Shown here: piece by piece, positions 1-8,144 of the stretch
How the letters are laid out: each line of letters begins with the position of its first letter
Numbering within the stretch: position 1 is the first letter of the stretch
NCBI GenBank assembly: GCA_900543515.1
Contig: UQRW01000020.1
Coordinates: forward strand, 1-39,231
DNA: 39,231 nucleotides
Direction: 5' to 3'
DNA from: an uncultured Collinsella sp.
GTDB taxonomy: Bacteria > Actinomycetota > Coriobacteriia > Coriobacteriales > Coriobacteriaceae
Made by a program: the position numbers and the translations under genes
Notes under the pieces: model-generated
What the model was told of the DNA's origin: nothing
Seen by the model: the letters and a program-made list of their open reading frames with translations, nothing else
The model's database searches: none

Positions 1-73
1 CAATTGCTCGACCGACTCTTTTTTGTGGGTAAAATACCTGCTCAGTTGTGATTTATGGTGCTGGGAGGCGCTT

Positions 74-1258
74 GTGGGCAAGGCGAAGGCTAAGGCGAAG
101 AAAAAGACGACGGGGGCGCGGGCTAAGCGCGATCGTCGTCGGAAGCTCGCGACCGAAGCCCCCGCGTCTGCCGAGGAGCTGCTGGCAAACGTGCCGGGAC
201 TTGACGCGCTGCAGGATGTTCCGGCGTTCGATGACCTGCCGGTCGATGAAGCTCAGCAGGCGGCATTTGACGACTTTTGCGCACATACCGAGGAGCCCGA
301 GCAGATGCAGCTTGGCGCCGTGGTGCGCTTGGATCGCGGGTTTCCGCTGGTGGCGACTGCCGACGACACCTTCCGCGCCGAGCATGCCGTGGGGTTTGCC
401 AAGTCGCGCGGCGAGGACGAGGTCCTGCTGCCTGCCGTGGGCGACCGTGTGGCGGTGCGCCGCGCTCCCGGGCACGATATGGGCGTGATTGAGTGCGTGC
501 TGCCGCGCCGTACGAGCTTTGAGCGTTGGCGCGGCCGTGCCCGCGGAGAGCGTCAGGTGCTCTGCTCCAACGTGGATTGCGTGCTAATCGTGCAGGCGCT
601 CGGTGCCGGTGAGGTGCTGCTCGACCGCGTGGCGCGCTCGCTGGTGTTGGCGCTCGACTGCGATGCCGAACCGGTGGTGGTGCTCACCAAAGCTGATCGC
701 TGCGATGCCGAGGAGCTCGAGCGCGATCTGGACCGCGTGCGCCGCCTGGTGGGTTCGGACGTGCGCGTGATCGTGACGTCCTCTGCCGAGGGGCGCGGCC
801 TGGACGAGGTTCGTTCCTGCGTGCCTGCCGGGAGCTGCGCCATGATTCTGGGCGAGTCGGGTGCCGGCAAGTCGACGCTGCTCAATGCGCTGCTGGGCCA
901 CGATACGTTGGCGACTGGCGGTGTGCGCGAACGCGACGACCAGGGCCGTCACACTACCGTCGCGCGCGTGATGGTGGCACTGCCGGGCGACGCCGGCGTG
1001 ATCGCCGATGCCCCGGGCCTGCGCAGCTTACCGCTCGTGGGTCACGAGCGGGGTCTGGCGCGCGCCTTCCCCGAGATTGTCGAGGCATCGTGCGCGTGCC
1101 GGTTTGGCGATTGCACGCATACCCATGAGCCGGGTTGTGCCGTTCGCGAGGCCGAGGACGCCGGGCAGATCGACAGCCTGCGTTTGGAAACGTTCCAAAA
1201 CCTGGCGTCATCCATGCGCGTGAGTGCTCAAATGCTCGATCCCGATGTCCACCTGTAA
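74..1258 (+). CDS. rsgA: ribosome small subunit-dependent GTPase A
   Basis: RsgA is a circularly permuted GTPase that binds the 30S subunit late in assembly and checks the decoding centre. The permuted motif order is visible: an OB-fold region, then TKAD (G4) near residue 203, then the P-loop GESGAGKST near 258, then DAPG (G3) near 310. A C-terminal zinc-binding knuckle, CACRFGDCTHTHEPGC, follows near 340. I chose the GTG at 74 because a GGGAGG ribosome site lies five bases upstream; an in-frame ATG at 23 has none. The product is about 394 residues, longer than the usual 300-350. The extra length is a very Lys/Arg-rich N-terminus followed by an acidic stretch before the OB fold. A terminator follows directly, so it is probably monocistronic or the last gene of an operon. 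Family assignment is firm. Confidence 0.95.
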   Translation: MGKAKAKAKKKTTGARAKRDRRRKLATEAPASAEELLANVPGLDALQDVPAFDDLPVDEAQQAAFDDFCAHTEEPEQMQLGAVVRLDRGFPLVATADDTFRAEHAVGFAKSRGEDEVLLPAVGDRVAVRRAPGHDMGVIECVLPRRTSFERWRGRARGERQVLCSNVDCVLIVQALGAGEVLLDRVARSLVLALDCDAEPVVVLTKADRCDAEELERDLDRVRRLVGSDVRVIVTSSAEGRGLDEVRSCVPAGSCAMILGESGAGKSTLLNALLGHDTLATGGVRERDDQGRHTTVARVMVALPGDAGVIADAPGLRSLPLVGHERGLARAFPEIVEASCACRFGDCTHTHEPGCAVREAEDAGQIDSLRLETFQNLASSMRVSAQMLDPDVHL

Positions 1259-1274
1259 TTGATTTTTCCTATGA

Positions 1275-1310
1275 CAGCCGTCTTCCAACTGTTCGGGAGA
1301 CGGCTTTTTT
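1275..1310 (+). terminator. Rho-independent terminator of rsgA
   Basis: The arms AGCCGTCT and AGACGGCT form a GC-rich hairpin with a short loop, followed by a run of six T. It lies 17 bases after the rsgA stop codon. Confidence 0.9.
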
Positions 1311-1348
1311 GCTGCGAAAAAGCCTCGAAACATGCAGTTTGCTGACGT

Positions 1349-1400
1349 GCTGACCAAAACCTTGCCACGAGCTTGACGGGCTGGTTAGTTTTTGGTCAGC
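1349..1400. repeat. 11-bp inverted repeat ahead of the Tad locus
   Basis: GCTGACCAAAA at 1349-1359 is the exact reverse complement of TTTTGGTCAGC at 1390-1400, with a 30-base spacer. It sits in the roughly 200-base gap between the rsgA terminator and the first pilus gene. A TTGACA hexamer at 1408-1413 follows, but no convincing -10 box stands at the right distance. The repeat could be an operator for the pilus operon or a copy of a dispersed element; the sequence alone does not decide. The rest of the gap (1311-1510) holds no gene. Confidence 0.6.
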
Positions 1401-1510
1401 GATTGGTTTGACATCGAAAACCGAGATCGCGATTGCGCCGCTTTGCACTCTGACCACCCAGACAATGGTGGTACGGGCATTCGCCCGGCACTGCCATGAG
1501 AGGAGCGGCC

Positions 1511-2170
1511 GTGAACAAGAGCAAGCGCATCGCCATCAGTCTGGTCGCGGGCGTGCTCGCTGCGCTGCTCTGCATGGTTTACGGCTCGTCGATTCGCTCG
1601 CAAGCCGAACAGGTCCAGGCTGAGACCTTGGCCAAGTACGGTGGCGATCGCGCCGAGGTATGCGTCGCGGCGCGCGATATCGATGTGGGCGAGACCCTCG
1701 ATGAGACCAATGTCATAACCCAGGAATGGCTGACGAGTCTGCTGCCGCGTGACGCGGCGACCGAGCTGCGCCAGGTGCGCGGCGACGTGACGACTTCGCG
1801 TATTCCCAAAAACGCCGTGATCTGCAATGTCTACACCAAGGCCGAGAGCCACAAGCTCGAGGTGCCTAAGGGCAAGGTCGCCGTTTCGGTGGCGGTCGAT
1901 GCCGAGCACTCGGTCGGCGGTGCTACGGGCGTGGGCAGCTACGTGGATGTGTATGTGCAAAAAGACGGCGTAACCGATCGACTGTGCGGCGCGTACGTGA
2001 TCGATACCAGTGAGGATTCCGGTGCCACGCGCGAGGGCAAGATCGAATGGGTGACGCTGGCGGCTGACCCCGAAGACGTCAAGGAACTGCTGGGAGCCTC
2101 GGGCAAGGGAACGGTCAGCTTGACGATTCCCGCCACGGCGCGCGGCAAAAAGAGCGGAGGCGACGAGTGA
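1511..2170 (+). CDS. cpaB: CpaB/RcpC-like SAF-domain pilus assembly protein
   Basis: This first gene of the Tad/Flp pilus locus encodes about 219 residues. An N-terminal membrane anchor (residues about 5-25, starting KRIAISLVAGVLAALL) is followed by a SAF-type domain near 50-75 (VCVAARDIDVGETLDETNV). The rest is a beta-rich region with GSYVDVYV, as in CpaB/RcpC proteins. In Gram-negative Tad systems RcpC helps stabilise the outer-membrane secretin. With no secretin here, it probably acts in the cell-wall space of a Gram-positive envelope. I chose the GTG at 1511 because GAGAGGAG lies seven bases upstream; an in-frame ATG at 1496 would precede that site. The stop codon overlaps the start of the next gene. 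Confidence 0.85.
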   Translation: MNKSKRIAISLVAGVLAALLCMVYGSSIRSQAEQVQAETLAKYGGDRAEVCVAARDIDVGETLDETNVITQEWLTSLLPRDAATELRQVRGDVTTSRIPKNAVICNVYTKAESHKLEVPKGKVAVSVAVDAEHSVGGATGVGSYVDVYVQKDGVTDRLCGAYVIDTSEDSGATREGKIEWVTLAADPEDVKELLGASGKGTVSLTIPATARGKKSGGDE

Positions 2171-3819
2171 TGAAGGCGATCTGGCTTGCGTGCTGCGCGT
2201 GCGGCGATTACGGGCTGTTGCAGCGGGAAGTCGAGGGCCGTGATACGGGTGCACAGGTGCTTCGCGTGGGTGACCTGGACGGGCTGGTTTCCATGGCGCG
2301 GGCGTTTCCGTCGCGCCGCGGAGCTGCCATCATCGCGGCGTCTCTGTTTGATACCGAAGATGTGCGCAAGACTGTTGCGCGCCTGACGGCCGAAGGCCGC
2401 GTGAGTCGCGTGGTCGTGTTGATAGAAGCACTCGATCCGTCGGATATCGAGGGGCTGTTTCGCGCAGGGGCGACCGAGGTCATCGCTGCGCACAGTATAT
2501 GCGGCAACGGGCGAGCGGGCGAGGGAGCGGTTGATTCCGATCGGCGCATGACGATTGAGCCCGATGCTTTTGTTGATAGGGAACCCGGGGCGCCTCGCGC
2601 TACAAGAGGCCCGCGTGTTGATGATTATGGAAAAGCGGAAGCCGAGCATGGTCGGCGCCCCCGGAACCCCCTTGTATACGATGACGCTGGAGGACCGGCG
2701 CAGCATGCTGGCGACTCCCCGGCTGTAGATATGGGATACGTGCGCGGCGTGAATCTGGCGGATGAACTCGACGAAGTTGAGGGCTTTGCCGGGTGCGGCG
2801 AGTTGTCGCTGATGCAGCATGAGCAGATTGCGCAGAACGAGCCTGCCTCGCAGACCGAACAAGCCGCCATGCCGGCTTGGACGCAGCGTGTAGTTGCGGC
2901 GGGGGAGACGGGGACGCTGTCACCGACGCCCGCCCCGCCGCCTCCGATGCCGCCGGCAGACGCTGCCGCTTCGCCGCATCGAGCTCCGGTCATCTGCGCC
3001 ATTTCGGGTTCGGGCGGTTGCGGCAAGTCGACGATCGTTGCCACCATGGCACACACATCGTCGCTGTTGGGCTTGCGTGCCGCCGTGCTCGACCTGGACC
3101 TGATGTTTGGAAACCTTTACGACTTGTTAGGCGTCGATGCTCCGCACGATATGGCGGCACTTATCGAGCCGTCGGCGGCGGGCACGCTCACCGAGCCGGA
3201 TATCGTGGCCGCATCGATGCGCGTCGCCCCGGGCGTTACGCTCTGGGGTCCCGTCGCGGCGCCCGAGCAAGCTGAGCTCATGGCACGTCCGGTGGAGCTG
3301 CTGCTCGATGTCCTGCGTCGCGAATCCGACGTGGTCTTTATCGATACCTCGGTCTTTTGGGGCGATGCCGTGGCGGCTGCGGTGGCGGCGAGCGACCGTT
3401 GCCTGGTCGTTGGCGATGCGGCGGTGTCGTCCGCGACATCGGCGTCGCGCGTCATTGAACTGGCAAGTCGAGTAGGTGTGCCGCGCACGCGCATGAGCGC
3501 CGTGTTCAACCGGTTCGGTGCGCGCGGGGCAGACGAGGACGTCGCCATGCGCTTTGAGATTGCCTGTGCGTTGAGCTCCAAGATTCATATCGCCGATGGC
3601 GGGCAGGATCTCGCCGCGCTCATGGCGTTTGGACGCGCTGACGAGGCAGTGGGGCAGACCAGCGCTTTTGCGACCAGCGTGCGCGAGGCTACGCGCGAGA
3701 TGCTCGTGGAACTGGGGTGCGCCGTCGGCCCTTGGAGCGATATGGTCGCCGACCGTGCAACGCGTACCGAGCGCCCGCGTATCCGCCTTCCCTGGTCGCG
3801 CGAGGGTGATCAGCGATGA
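2170..3819 (+). CDS. tadZ: TadZ/CpaE-like pilus localisation ATPase
   Basis: A protein of about 549 residues. The N-terminal 110 residues look like an atypical receiver (alternating hydrophobic strands and helices, no clear phosphorylatable Asp pocket). A Pro/Ala-rich, low-complexity linker covers roughly residues 130-270. The C-terminal half is a MinD/ParA-type ATPase with a deviant Walker A (GSGGCGKST near 279-287) and the VLDLDLMFGN strand that follows it in this family. TadZ/CpaE proteins place the pilus machine at a site in the cell. The start is ATG 2170 or GTG 2167; both fit GGAGG at 2156-2160 and both overlap the cpaB stop. The 3' end overlaps tadA by an ATGA, so translation is coupled. 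Confidence 0.85.
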   Translation: MKAIWLACCACGDYGLLQREVEGRDTGAQVLRVGDLDGLVSMARAFPSRRGAAIIAASLFDTEDVRKTVARLTAEGRVSRVVVLIEALDPSDIEGLFRAGATEVIAAHSICGNGRAGEGAVDSDRRMTIEPDAFVDREPGAPRATRGPRVDDYGKAEAEHGRRPRNPLVYDDAGGPAQHAGDSPAVDMGYVRGVNLADELDEVEGFAGCGELSLMQHEQIAQNEPASQTEQAAMPAWTQRVVAAGETGTLSPTPAPPPPMPPADAAASPHRAPVICAISGSGGCGKSTIVATMAHTSSLLGLRAAVLDLDLMFGNLYDLLGVDAPHDMAALIEPSAAGTLTEPDIVAASMRVAPGVTLWGPVAAPEQAELMARPVELLLDVLRRESDVVFIDTSVFWGDAVAAAVAASDRCLVVGDAAVSSATSASRVIELASRVGVPRTRMSAVFNRFGARGADEDVAMRFEIACALSSKIHIADGGQDLAALMAFGRADEAVGQTSAFATSVREATREMLVELGCAVGPWSDMVADRATRTERPRIRLPWSREGDQR

Positions 3820-5144
3820 GTCTGCAAACGAGGATTAAGGCTGCCGGCGCTGCAGCGGCGGCAGCGCCTGTAGATGCGGGGCGTCGCCGCGCGGTGAAAC
3901 GACGCACCAAGCGCGCCGTGATGGACCGCATGGGTTACGACGAAGTGGCGCGTATCAGCGCCTATATCGACCCGGCACTTGCCCGCTCGGAATTGCGTCC
4001 CGCGGTGGAGGCGGCGCTCAATGTTGAGGAACCGACCGATCTCGCGACGACCGAGCGCGAGACCATCATCGACGAGATTTTGGATGACGTAGTGGGCCTG
4101 GGGCCGTTGCAGCCGCTCATCGAGGACGACACCGTTACCGAGATCATGATCAACGGCTGCCGCTCGGCTTTCTTTGAACGCGGCGGCGTCTTGCACCCCA
4201 TCGAGCATGCGTTTGAGGATGATGAACAGATCCGTGTGCTTATCGACCGCATCATCTCGCCACTTGGCCGCCGTATCGACGAGCGCAGCCCCATCGTCAA
4301 CGCCCGCCTCAAAACGGGCTATCGCGTCAACGCGGTGATTCCGCCTGTGGCGATTGACGGACCGATTCTCACCATCCGAAAGTTCTCGGACCGCATCTGC
4401 TCGCTGGACGAGCTTGTGGGGCTGGGGTCGCTGCCGCTTTGGTATGCGCAGCTGTTGTCGTGCGCGGTGTCGCTGCGACAGGACCTGGCGGTTGCGGGAG
4501 GCACGGGATCTGGTAAGACCACCCTGCTCAACGCGTTGTCATGTGAGATTTCCACCGGCGAGCGCATCGTGACGATCGAGGACTCTGCCGAGCTCAAGTT
4601 TGCGCATCATCCGCACGTGGTGCGTCTAGAGGCGCGCGAGGCTTCAATTGAGGGCGAGGGCGCGGTGACGATCCGCGACCTGGTGACCAATGCCCTGCGC
4701 ATGCGCCCCGACCGCATCGTGGTGGGCGAGGTGCGCGGTGCCGAGTGCTGCGACATGTTGCAGGCCATGAACACGGGCCACGACGGGTCGCTCACCACGC
4801 TTCATGCGGGTTCCGAGCAGGAGACCGTGGTGCGTCTGACGTTGCTTGCACGTTATGGCATCGATCTGCCGAGCGAGCTCATCGAAGAGCAGATTGCCAT
4901 GGCGCTCGACGGCATCGTGATGTCCGAGCGCCACGCCGATGGCAGGCGCTTCGTCTCCTCGTATTCGGGGGTGCGTCGCGCCGCGTCGGGCGGCGTAGAG
5001 CTCGAGCGCTATGTGACTTTCGATGCCGCCGAGCGCACCTGGACGCTTGACCGCGAGCCGCCGTTTATCGCAGAAGGCCTGCGGTCGGGGACGCTCACAC
5101 AAGAGGAGGTGGACGAATGGAGGTCGCTGTGCCCCTCGTCGTAG
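3816..5144 (+). CDS. tadA: TadA/CpaF-type secretion ATPase
   Basis: A hexameric ATPase of the type II/IV secretion superfamily that powers pilus extension, and in Tad systems retraction too. It has 442 residues, normal for the family. The Walker A box GGTGSGKTT lies near residues 228-236. The Asp box region (IVTIEDSAEL) follows, and the Walker B/RMRPDRIVVGEVRG segment lies near 293-306. The His-containing TGHDGSLTTLHA segment comes right after. The N-terminal all-helical plus PAS-like domain ends near DEILDDVVGLGPLQPLIEDDTVTEI, typical of CpaF. It starts in an ATGA overlap with tadZ and its end overlaps tadB by 28 bases, so it sits inside a single operon. It acts at the inner face of the membrane with TadB and TadC. 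Confidence 0.95.
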   Translation: MSLQTRIKAAGAAAAAAPVDAGRRRAVKRRTKRAVMDRMGYDEVARISAYIDPALARSELRPAVEAALNVEEPTDLATTERETIIDEILDDVVGLGPLQPLIEDDTVTEIMINGCRSAFFERGGVLHPIEHAFEDDEQIRVLIDRIISPLGRRIDERSPIVNARLKTGYRVNAVIPPVAIDGPILTIRKFSDRICSLDELVGLGSLPLWYAQLLSCAVSLRQDLAVAGGTGSGKTTLLNALSCEISTGERIVTIEDSAELKFAHHPHVVRLEAREASIEGEGAVTIRDLVTNALRMRPDRIVVGEVRGAECCDMLQAMNTGHDGSLTTLHAGSEQETVVRLTLLARYGIDLPSELIEEQIAMALDGIVMSERHADGRRFVSSYSGVRRAASGGVELERYVTFDAAERTWTLDREPPFIAEGLRSGTLTQEEVDEWRSLCPSS

Positions 5145-6043
5145 GGGGTTTGGCAGGGTTTTCTGTCGCGACGGCGTGCGGGGCGGAACCTCGTGTGCCG
5201 CAGGTGCCGCCGGCGGAGCTGGCGCGTCAGGCGTTCGAGACGGTGGCAGAGAAGCTGCCGCGTGAGTTGGTGGAAAACGATCTGCTGAAAAAGATTGCCC
5301 GTTCGTGGGCATCGCTGGCTCCGGCGCGTCGCCTTGGCCTCGTGATCGAAGATGCTTCGGGGCGTTTGGCGTTTCTGCTGCTATCGAGCGGTGTCTGCTG
5401 CGTTTTGCTAACGATGGTGTCGTTATCGCCCTTCGGGTTTGCCTTGGGACTTGTTGCTCCGATTGCCGCTGGCGCCGCTCGGGATGGCTTTGAGAGCCGG
5501 CGCGAGCAACACGATGCAGAAGAGGCCATGCCCGAGGCGTTTACCGCACTTTCCATGTCGCTTGCCTCGGGACATTCGCTGGCCCAGGGTATGCGCTTTG
5601 TGGGCGCTCATGCGCAAGAACCGGTGCATACCGAGTTTTTGCGGGTAGCGGCGGCGATCGATTGCGGCATCTCGGCGACCGACGCGCTCGATGACTTGCT
5701 CGTGCGCATCGACGCCCCCGGCCTTTCGCTTGTGACCTTGGCGCTTAAGGTGTCTCAGCGCACCGGTGCTCCGCTTGCCGACTTACTGTCCGAGGCGTCG
5801 AGCATGGTGGGGGAGCGCATTGAGCTCAAGCGCCGCCTGGATGTTAAGACGTCGCAGGCTCGCATGTCTGCGCATATGGTCGCGGCGATGCCGGCGGGCA
5901 TGTGCGCGGTGTTGGCGCTGCTTTCGGCAGATTTTCGTCGCGGTCTTGCGACGCCTGCCGGTGCGGGCGCTGTGGTGCTGGGTCTAGCCCTCAACGTCGT
6001 TGCCCTGGTGGTTATCCGGCGCATTATGCGGGTGGAGCTATGA
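5117..6043 (+). CDS. tadB: TadB-like type II secretion F-family membrane protein
   Basis: A platform membrane protein of 308 residues that couples the TadA ATPase to pilin assembly. Hydrophobic segments lie near residues 78-115 (two closely spaced helices). A central cytoplasmic T2SSF domain runs about 140-260, with the family pattern AMPEAFTALSMSLASGHSLAQGM. Two C-terminal helices end in VVALVVIRRIMRVEL. The ATG at 5117 follows GAGGAGG and lies inside the tadA 3' end (28-base overlap). The stop overlaps the tadC start as ATGA. TadB and TadC are thought to act as a pair. The assignment to TadB rather than TadC rests mainly on gene order. Confidence 0.88.
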   Translation: MEVAVPLVVGGLAGFSVATACGAEPRVPQVPPAELARQAFETVAEKLPRELVENDLLKKIARSWASLAPARRLGLVIEDASGRLAFLLLSSGVCCVLLTMVSLSPFGFALGLVAPIAAGAARDGFESRREQHDAEEAMPEAFTALSMSLASGHSLAQGMRFVGAHAQEPVHTEFLRVAAAIDCGISATDALDDLLVRIDAPGLSLVTLALKVSQRTGAPLADLLSEASSMVGERIELKRRLDVKTSQARMSAHMVAAMPAGMCAVLALLSADFRRGLATPAGAGAVVLGLALNVVALVVIRRIMRVEL

Positions 6044-6681
6044 GCGCCCTGGTTGCAGTTGTGGCTTGCCTGTGTGCCCTGAGTGTATTTGTCGCGACGG
6101 GTTTGGATCGGGCGGATGCGCGCAAGATCGCAGGGGCCTGCAAGCGCGAGGCGGTGCTGGTCGCTGCCGCGGGTCGCTCGGTGGTCGATGCCCTGACCGC
6201 GCGAGTGAAGGGCGCGGTTGGAGCGGGCGGCCCGGCGCGAGTGTCGCTCGGCGAAGTGTCCGAGATGATCGATGTTGTGCGCTTGGGTCTTTCGGCCGGC
6301 CTTTCGTTTGATGCGGCGCTTGAGATTTTCTGCGCCAACCGCCGGTCAGTGCTGGCTCTTCGCCTTGAGCGGGCCTGCATGGCGTGGCAGGTGGGCGTGG
6401 GCACGCGTGAGGACGAGTTGTTGGCCGCCGCGCGCGACCTGGACGTGCGAGCGCTCGAGACCTTTGCCATTACGGTGGGGCAGGCACTCGCCCTGGGTGC
6501 CCCACTTGCCGAGACACTGGCCGCTCAAAGTCGCGAGATCCGTGCGGCTCATCGCGCCGCGGTCGAGCGCGAGATTGAGCGTGCGCCCGTCAAGCTGCTG
6601 ATTCCCACCGGCACGCTCATCTTGCCGGCGTTGCTTCTGTCCATATTGGGCCCGCTGCTGGGAGCAGGCGGGATGATGTAG
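6040..6681 (+). CDS. tadC: TadC-like type II secretion F-family membrane protein
   Basis: Second platform protein, about 213 residues with the start at ATG 6040, which overlaps the tadB stop (ATGA). The reading frame extends upstream, but that part is arginine-rich shadow of tadB. A short N-terminal helix (LVAVVACLCALSVFVATGL) leads to a T2SSF domain near 75-185 with MIDVVRLGLSAGLSFDAALEIF. A long C-terminal hydrophobic segment (LLIPTGTLILPALLLSILGPLL) ends the protein. It is shorter than many TadC proteins, which usually carry one more N-terminal helix region. It is followed after ten bases, with a GGGAGGA ribosome site, by the pilin gene. Confidence 0.85.
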   Translation: MSALVAVVACLCALSVFVATGLDRADARKIAGACKREAVLVAAAGRSVVDALTARVKGAVGAGGPARVSLGEVSEMIDVVRLGLSAGLSFDAALEIFCANRRSVLALRLERACMAWQVGVGTREDELLAAARDLDVRALETFAITVGQALALGAPLAETLAAQSREIRAAHRAAVEREIERAPVKLLIPTGTLILPALLLSILGPLLGAGGMM

Positions 6682-6691
6682 GGAGGAATAC

Positions 6692-6925
6692 ATGAACACG
6701 ATGACTGACGCTGCTGGCAAGGTCCAGGGCTGGGCGTTTTGCCGGGCGGCACATGTTCGTCAGCGCGCCAAGGAGCTACTGCAGGAGGAGAGTGCACAGG
6801 GTACCACCGAGTATGCCATCTTGGTCGGCGTGCTCGTGGTGATCGCGATTATCGCCATCGTCGCATTTAAGGGCAAGGTCCAAGATCTATGGAACGCTAT
6901 CAGCGAGGGCATCAACAGCCTGTAG
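6692..6925 (+). CDS. flp: Flp/Fap-type pilin, probable major subunit
   Basis: A 77-residue prepilin. A polar, charged leader of about 35 residues ends in EESAQGTTEYAILVGVLVVI. This is the class IVb pilin pattern with Glu-Tyr at the start of a hydrophobic helix. If the peptidase cuts after the Ala, the Glu becomes residue +5, as in other type IV pilins; cutting after the Gly is the other possibility. The hydrophobic helix runs about 20 residues, followed by a short C-terminus. The leader is longer than in classical Flp (about 25). It is preceded by GGGAGGA with good spacing. As the first and best pilin in the operon, it is probably the shaft protein. No prepilin peptidase gene is visible in this window. 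Confidence 0.88.
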   Translation: MNTMTDAAGKVQGWAFCRAAHVRQRAKELLQEESAQGTTEYAILVGVLVVIAIIAIVAFKGKVQDLWNAISEGINSL

Positions 6926-7452
6926 AGGGCGAGCGCCCCATCGGGGTGCTGCTGGTGTTTGCTTGCCTGACCGTGGCGATAGCGGCGGTGCTTTGGGGGC
7001 TTAACGCCGCGCGGCAGCAGCGTCCTGGGGCCGCCTTCGATTCGGGCTCAGATTCGGCGGTGGCGTCTCAAAAAGATGAGATGCGAGATGCGGACGATTC
7101 GGATGTCGCTGTCACGGCGCAAACCTTTCTGTGGACGCTCGACAAGCGGTCTGGCACTGCGACGGATTCGCCTGGGGACAACGCGATTACGGTCCGGCTT
7201 GCATGGTCTGAGGACCGACCGATGACCGAGGCAGCGGCGGATATGTTACGCGCCTACCGCGAGGTGCCAACGGCCCAGCTCGCCCTGAGCGGCTATCTTG
7301 ATATTAAGGGCAACGTATGGGGCGCCATCGTGCGCGATGGGCGCGGCTGGGTCGATATGGTGACGGTTGCCGCGGATGCCGGCGATGCCTCGTGCCGCCT
7401 GCGCGTGATCCGCCTGAGCCCGCAGGCATCGAACTCAAAGGAGGGGTCGTGA
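6889..7452 (+). CDS. unknown single-pass membrane protein in Tad locus
   Basis: I do not recognise the family. The 187 residues begin with a short basic segment, then a membrane helix near residues 18-40 (IGVLLVFACLTVAIAAVLWGL). An extracytoplasmic region of about 145 residues follows, with an Asp/Ser-rich start and a C-terminal beta-rich part. The ATG at 6889 overlaps the pilin gene by 37 bases in another frame, and no strong ribosome site precedes it. A later GTG near 6946 would remove part of the leader, so the start is uncertain. The reading frame is open for the whole gap between two pilin genes and has the same codon bias as its neighbours. It is probably a minor pilus or assembly component, by position only. 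Confidence 0.65.
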   Translation: MERYQRGHQQPVEGERPIGVLLVFACLTVAIAAVLWGLNAARQQRPGAAFDSGSDSAVASQKDEMRDADDSDVAVTAQTFLWTLDKRSGTATDSPGDNAITVRLAWSEDRPMTEAAADMLRAYREVPTAQLALSGYLDIKGNVWGAIVRDGRGWVDMVTVAADAGDASCRLRVIRLSPQASNSKEGS

Positions 7453-7453
7453 A

Positions 7454-7672
7454 ATGCATGACGTCCTGCGCGAGGAATCTGCCCAAGCGACTGTGGAATA
7501 CGCCATCGTCACGGTGGCGCTGTTATCGATCGTGCTGGCGATTGTGGGACTTTGGCGTGCTGGCACCGATGGACGCTTGGCGGCGCTGGTTGAGCGGGCG
7601 GCATCCCATGGCGTTGCCTCGACGTCGGTTATCGACGCCGCTGCGGGCGCTAAGGACATCGCGTTGTATTGA
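7454..7672 (+). CDS. second Flp-like pilin
   Basis: A 72-residue pilin-like protein. A very short leader (MHDVLREESA) is followed by QATVEYAIVTVALLSIVLAIVGLW, with the same AQxTxE signature as the upstream pilin and Glu at +5 if cut after Ala. The C-terminus after the helix is about 35 residues, without aromatic or cysteine features. GGAGGGG lies eight to nine bases before the ATG, two bases after the previous stop. Its smaller size and position among TadE/TadG-like proteins suggest a minor pilin, but it could equally be an alternative shaft subunit. Confidence 0.78.
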   Translation: MHDVLREESAQATVEYAIVTVALLSIVLAIVGLWRAGTDGRLAALVERAASHGVASTSVIDAAAGAKDIALY

Positions 7673-8144
7673 TATCGCGCGCGAGGACTGGGCGCAGTCT
7701 ACGGTCGAGGCCGCTTTTTTGCTGCCGACGTTTCTGACGCTCATCCTTCTCGCACTGCAACCGGTGTGCCTGCTTTATACGCGCGCGGTCATGGAGTCTG
7801 CCGCCGCCGAGACCGCGCGGCTCATGATCACGACGACGGCGGAGGACGACGATCTTAAGGAGTTCACCCGCCGCCGGCTTGCCGCAGTGCCCAACGTTTC
7901 GATCTTTCATGCCGGCGGGCCGTTGTCGTGGGATATTGAGCTTAGCCGGGCCGATGCGGGTGGCGTCTCGTCCGTGTCCGTTTCCGGCGAGGTCAAGCCG
8001 TTGCCTGTGATCGGTGCGTTTGCGCAGGCTATGGGTGGTACCGCCGAGGGTGGCTACGTTGAGCTCAAGGTCGATGTCTCGTATCAATCACGTCCCGAAT
8101 GGCTGGAGGGAGATTATGATTCGTGGATTGCTGCATGGGATTAA
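7608..8144 (+). CDS. tadE: TadE-like pseudopilin
   Basis: The protein carries the AQSTVEAAFLLPTFLTLILLALQPVCLLY segment typical of TadE-like pseudopilins: a Glu just inside a hydrophobic helix, with a Pro and the later ARL motif. An extracytoplasmic domain of about 120 residues follows. The reading frame is open far upstream, but codons before about 7600 are a shadow of the preceding pilin. The ATG at 7608 gives 178 residues and an Arg-rich leader, and overlaps the second pilin gene by 65 bases. No strong ribosome site supports it, and a non-ATG start closer to 7676 cannot be excluded. The stop lies just inside the next gene (29-base overlap). Confidence 0.75.
   Translation: MALPRRRLSTPLRALRTSRCIDIAREDWAQSTVEAAFLLPTFLTLILLALQPVCLLYTRAVMESAAAETARLMITTTAEDDDLKEFTRRRLAAVPNVSIFHAGGPLSWDIELSRADAGGVSSVSVSGEVKPLPVIGAFAQAMGGTAEGGYVELKVDVSYQSRPEWLEGDYDSWIAAWD

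Noticed and set aside
7317..7607. Longer N-terminus for the TadE-like protein
   Set aside because: The upstream part of the frame is arginine- and tryptophan-rich shadow of two other genes, with no ribosome site.
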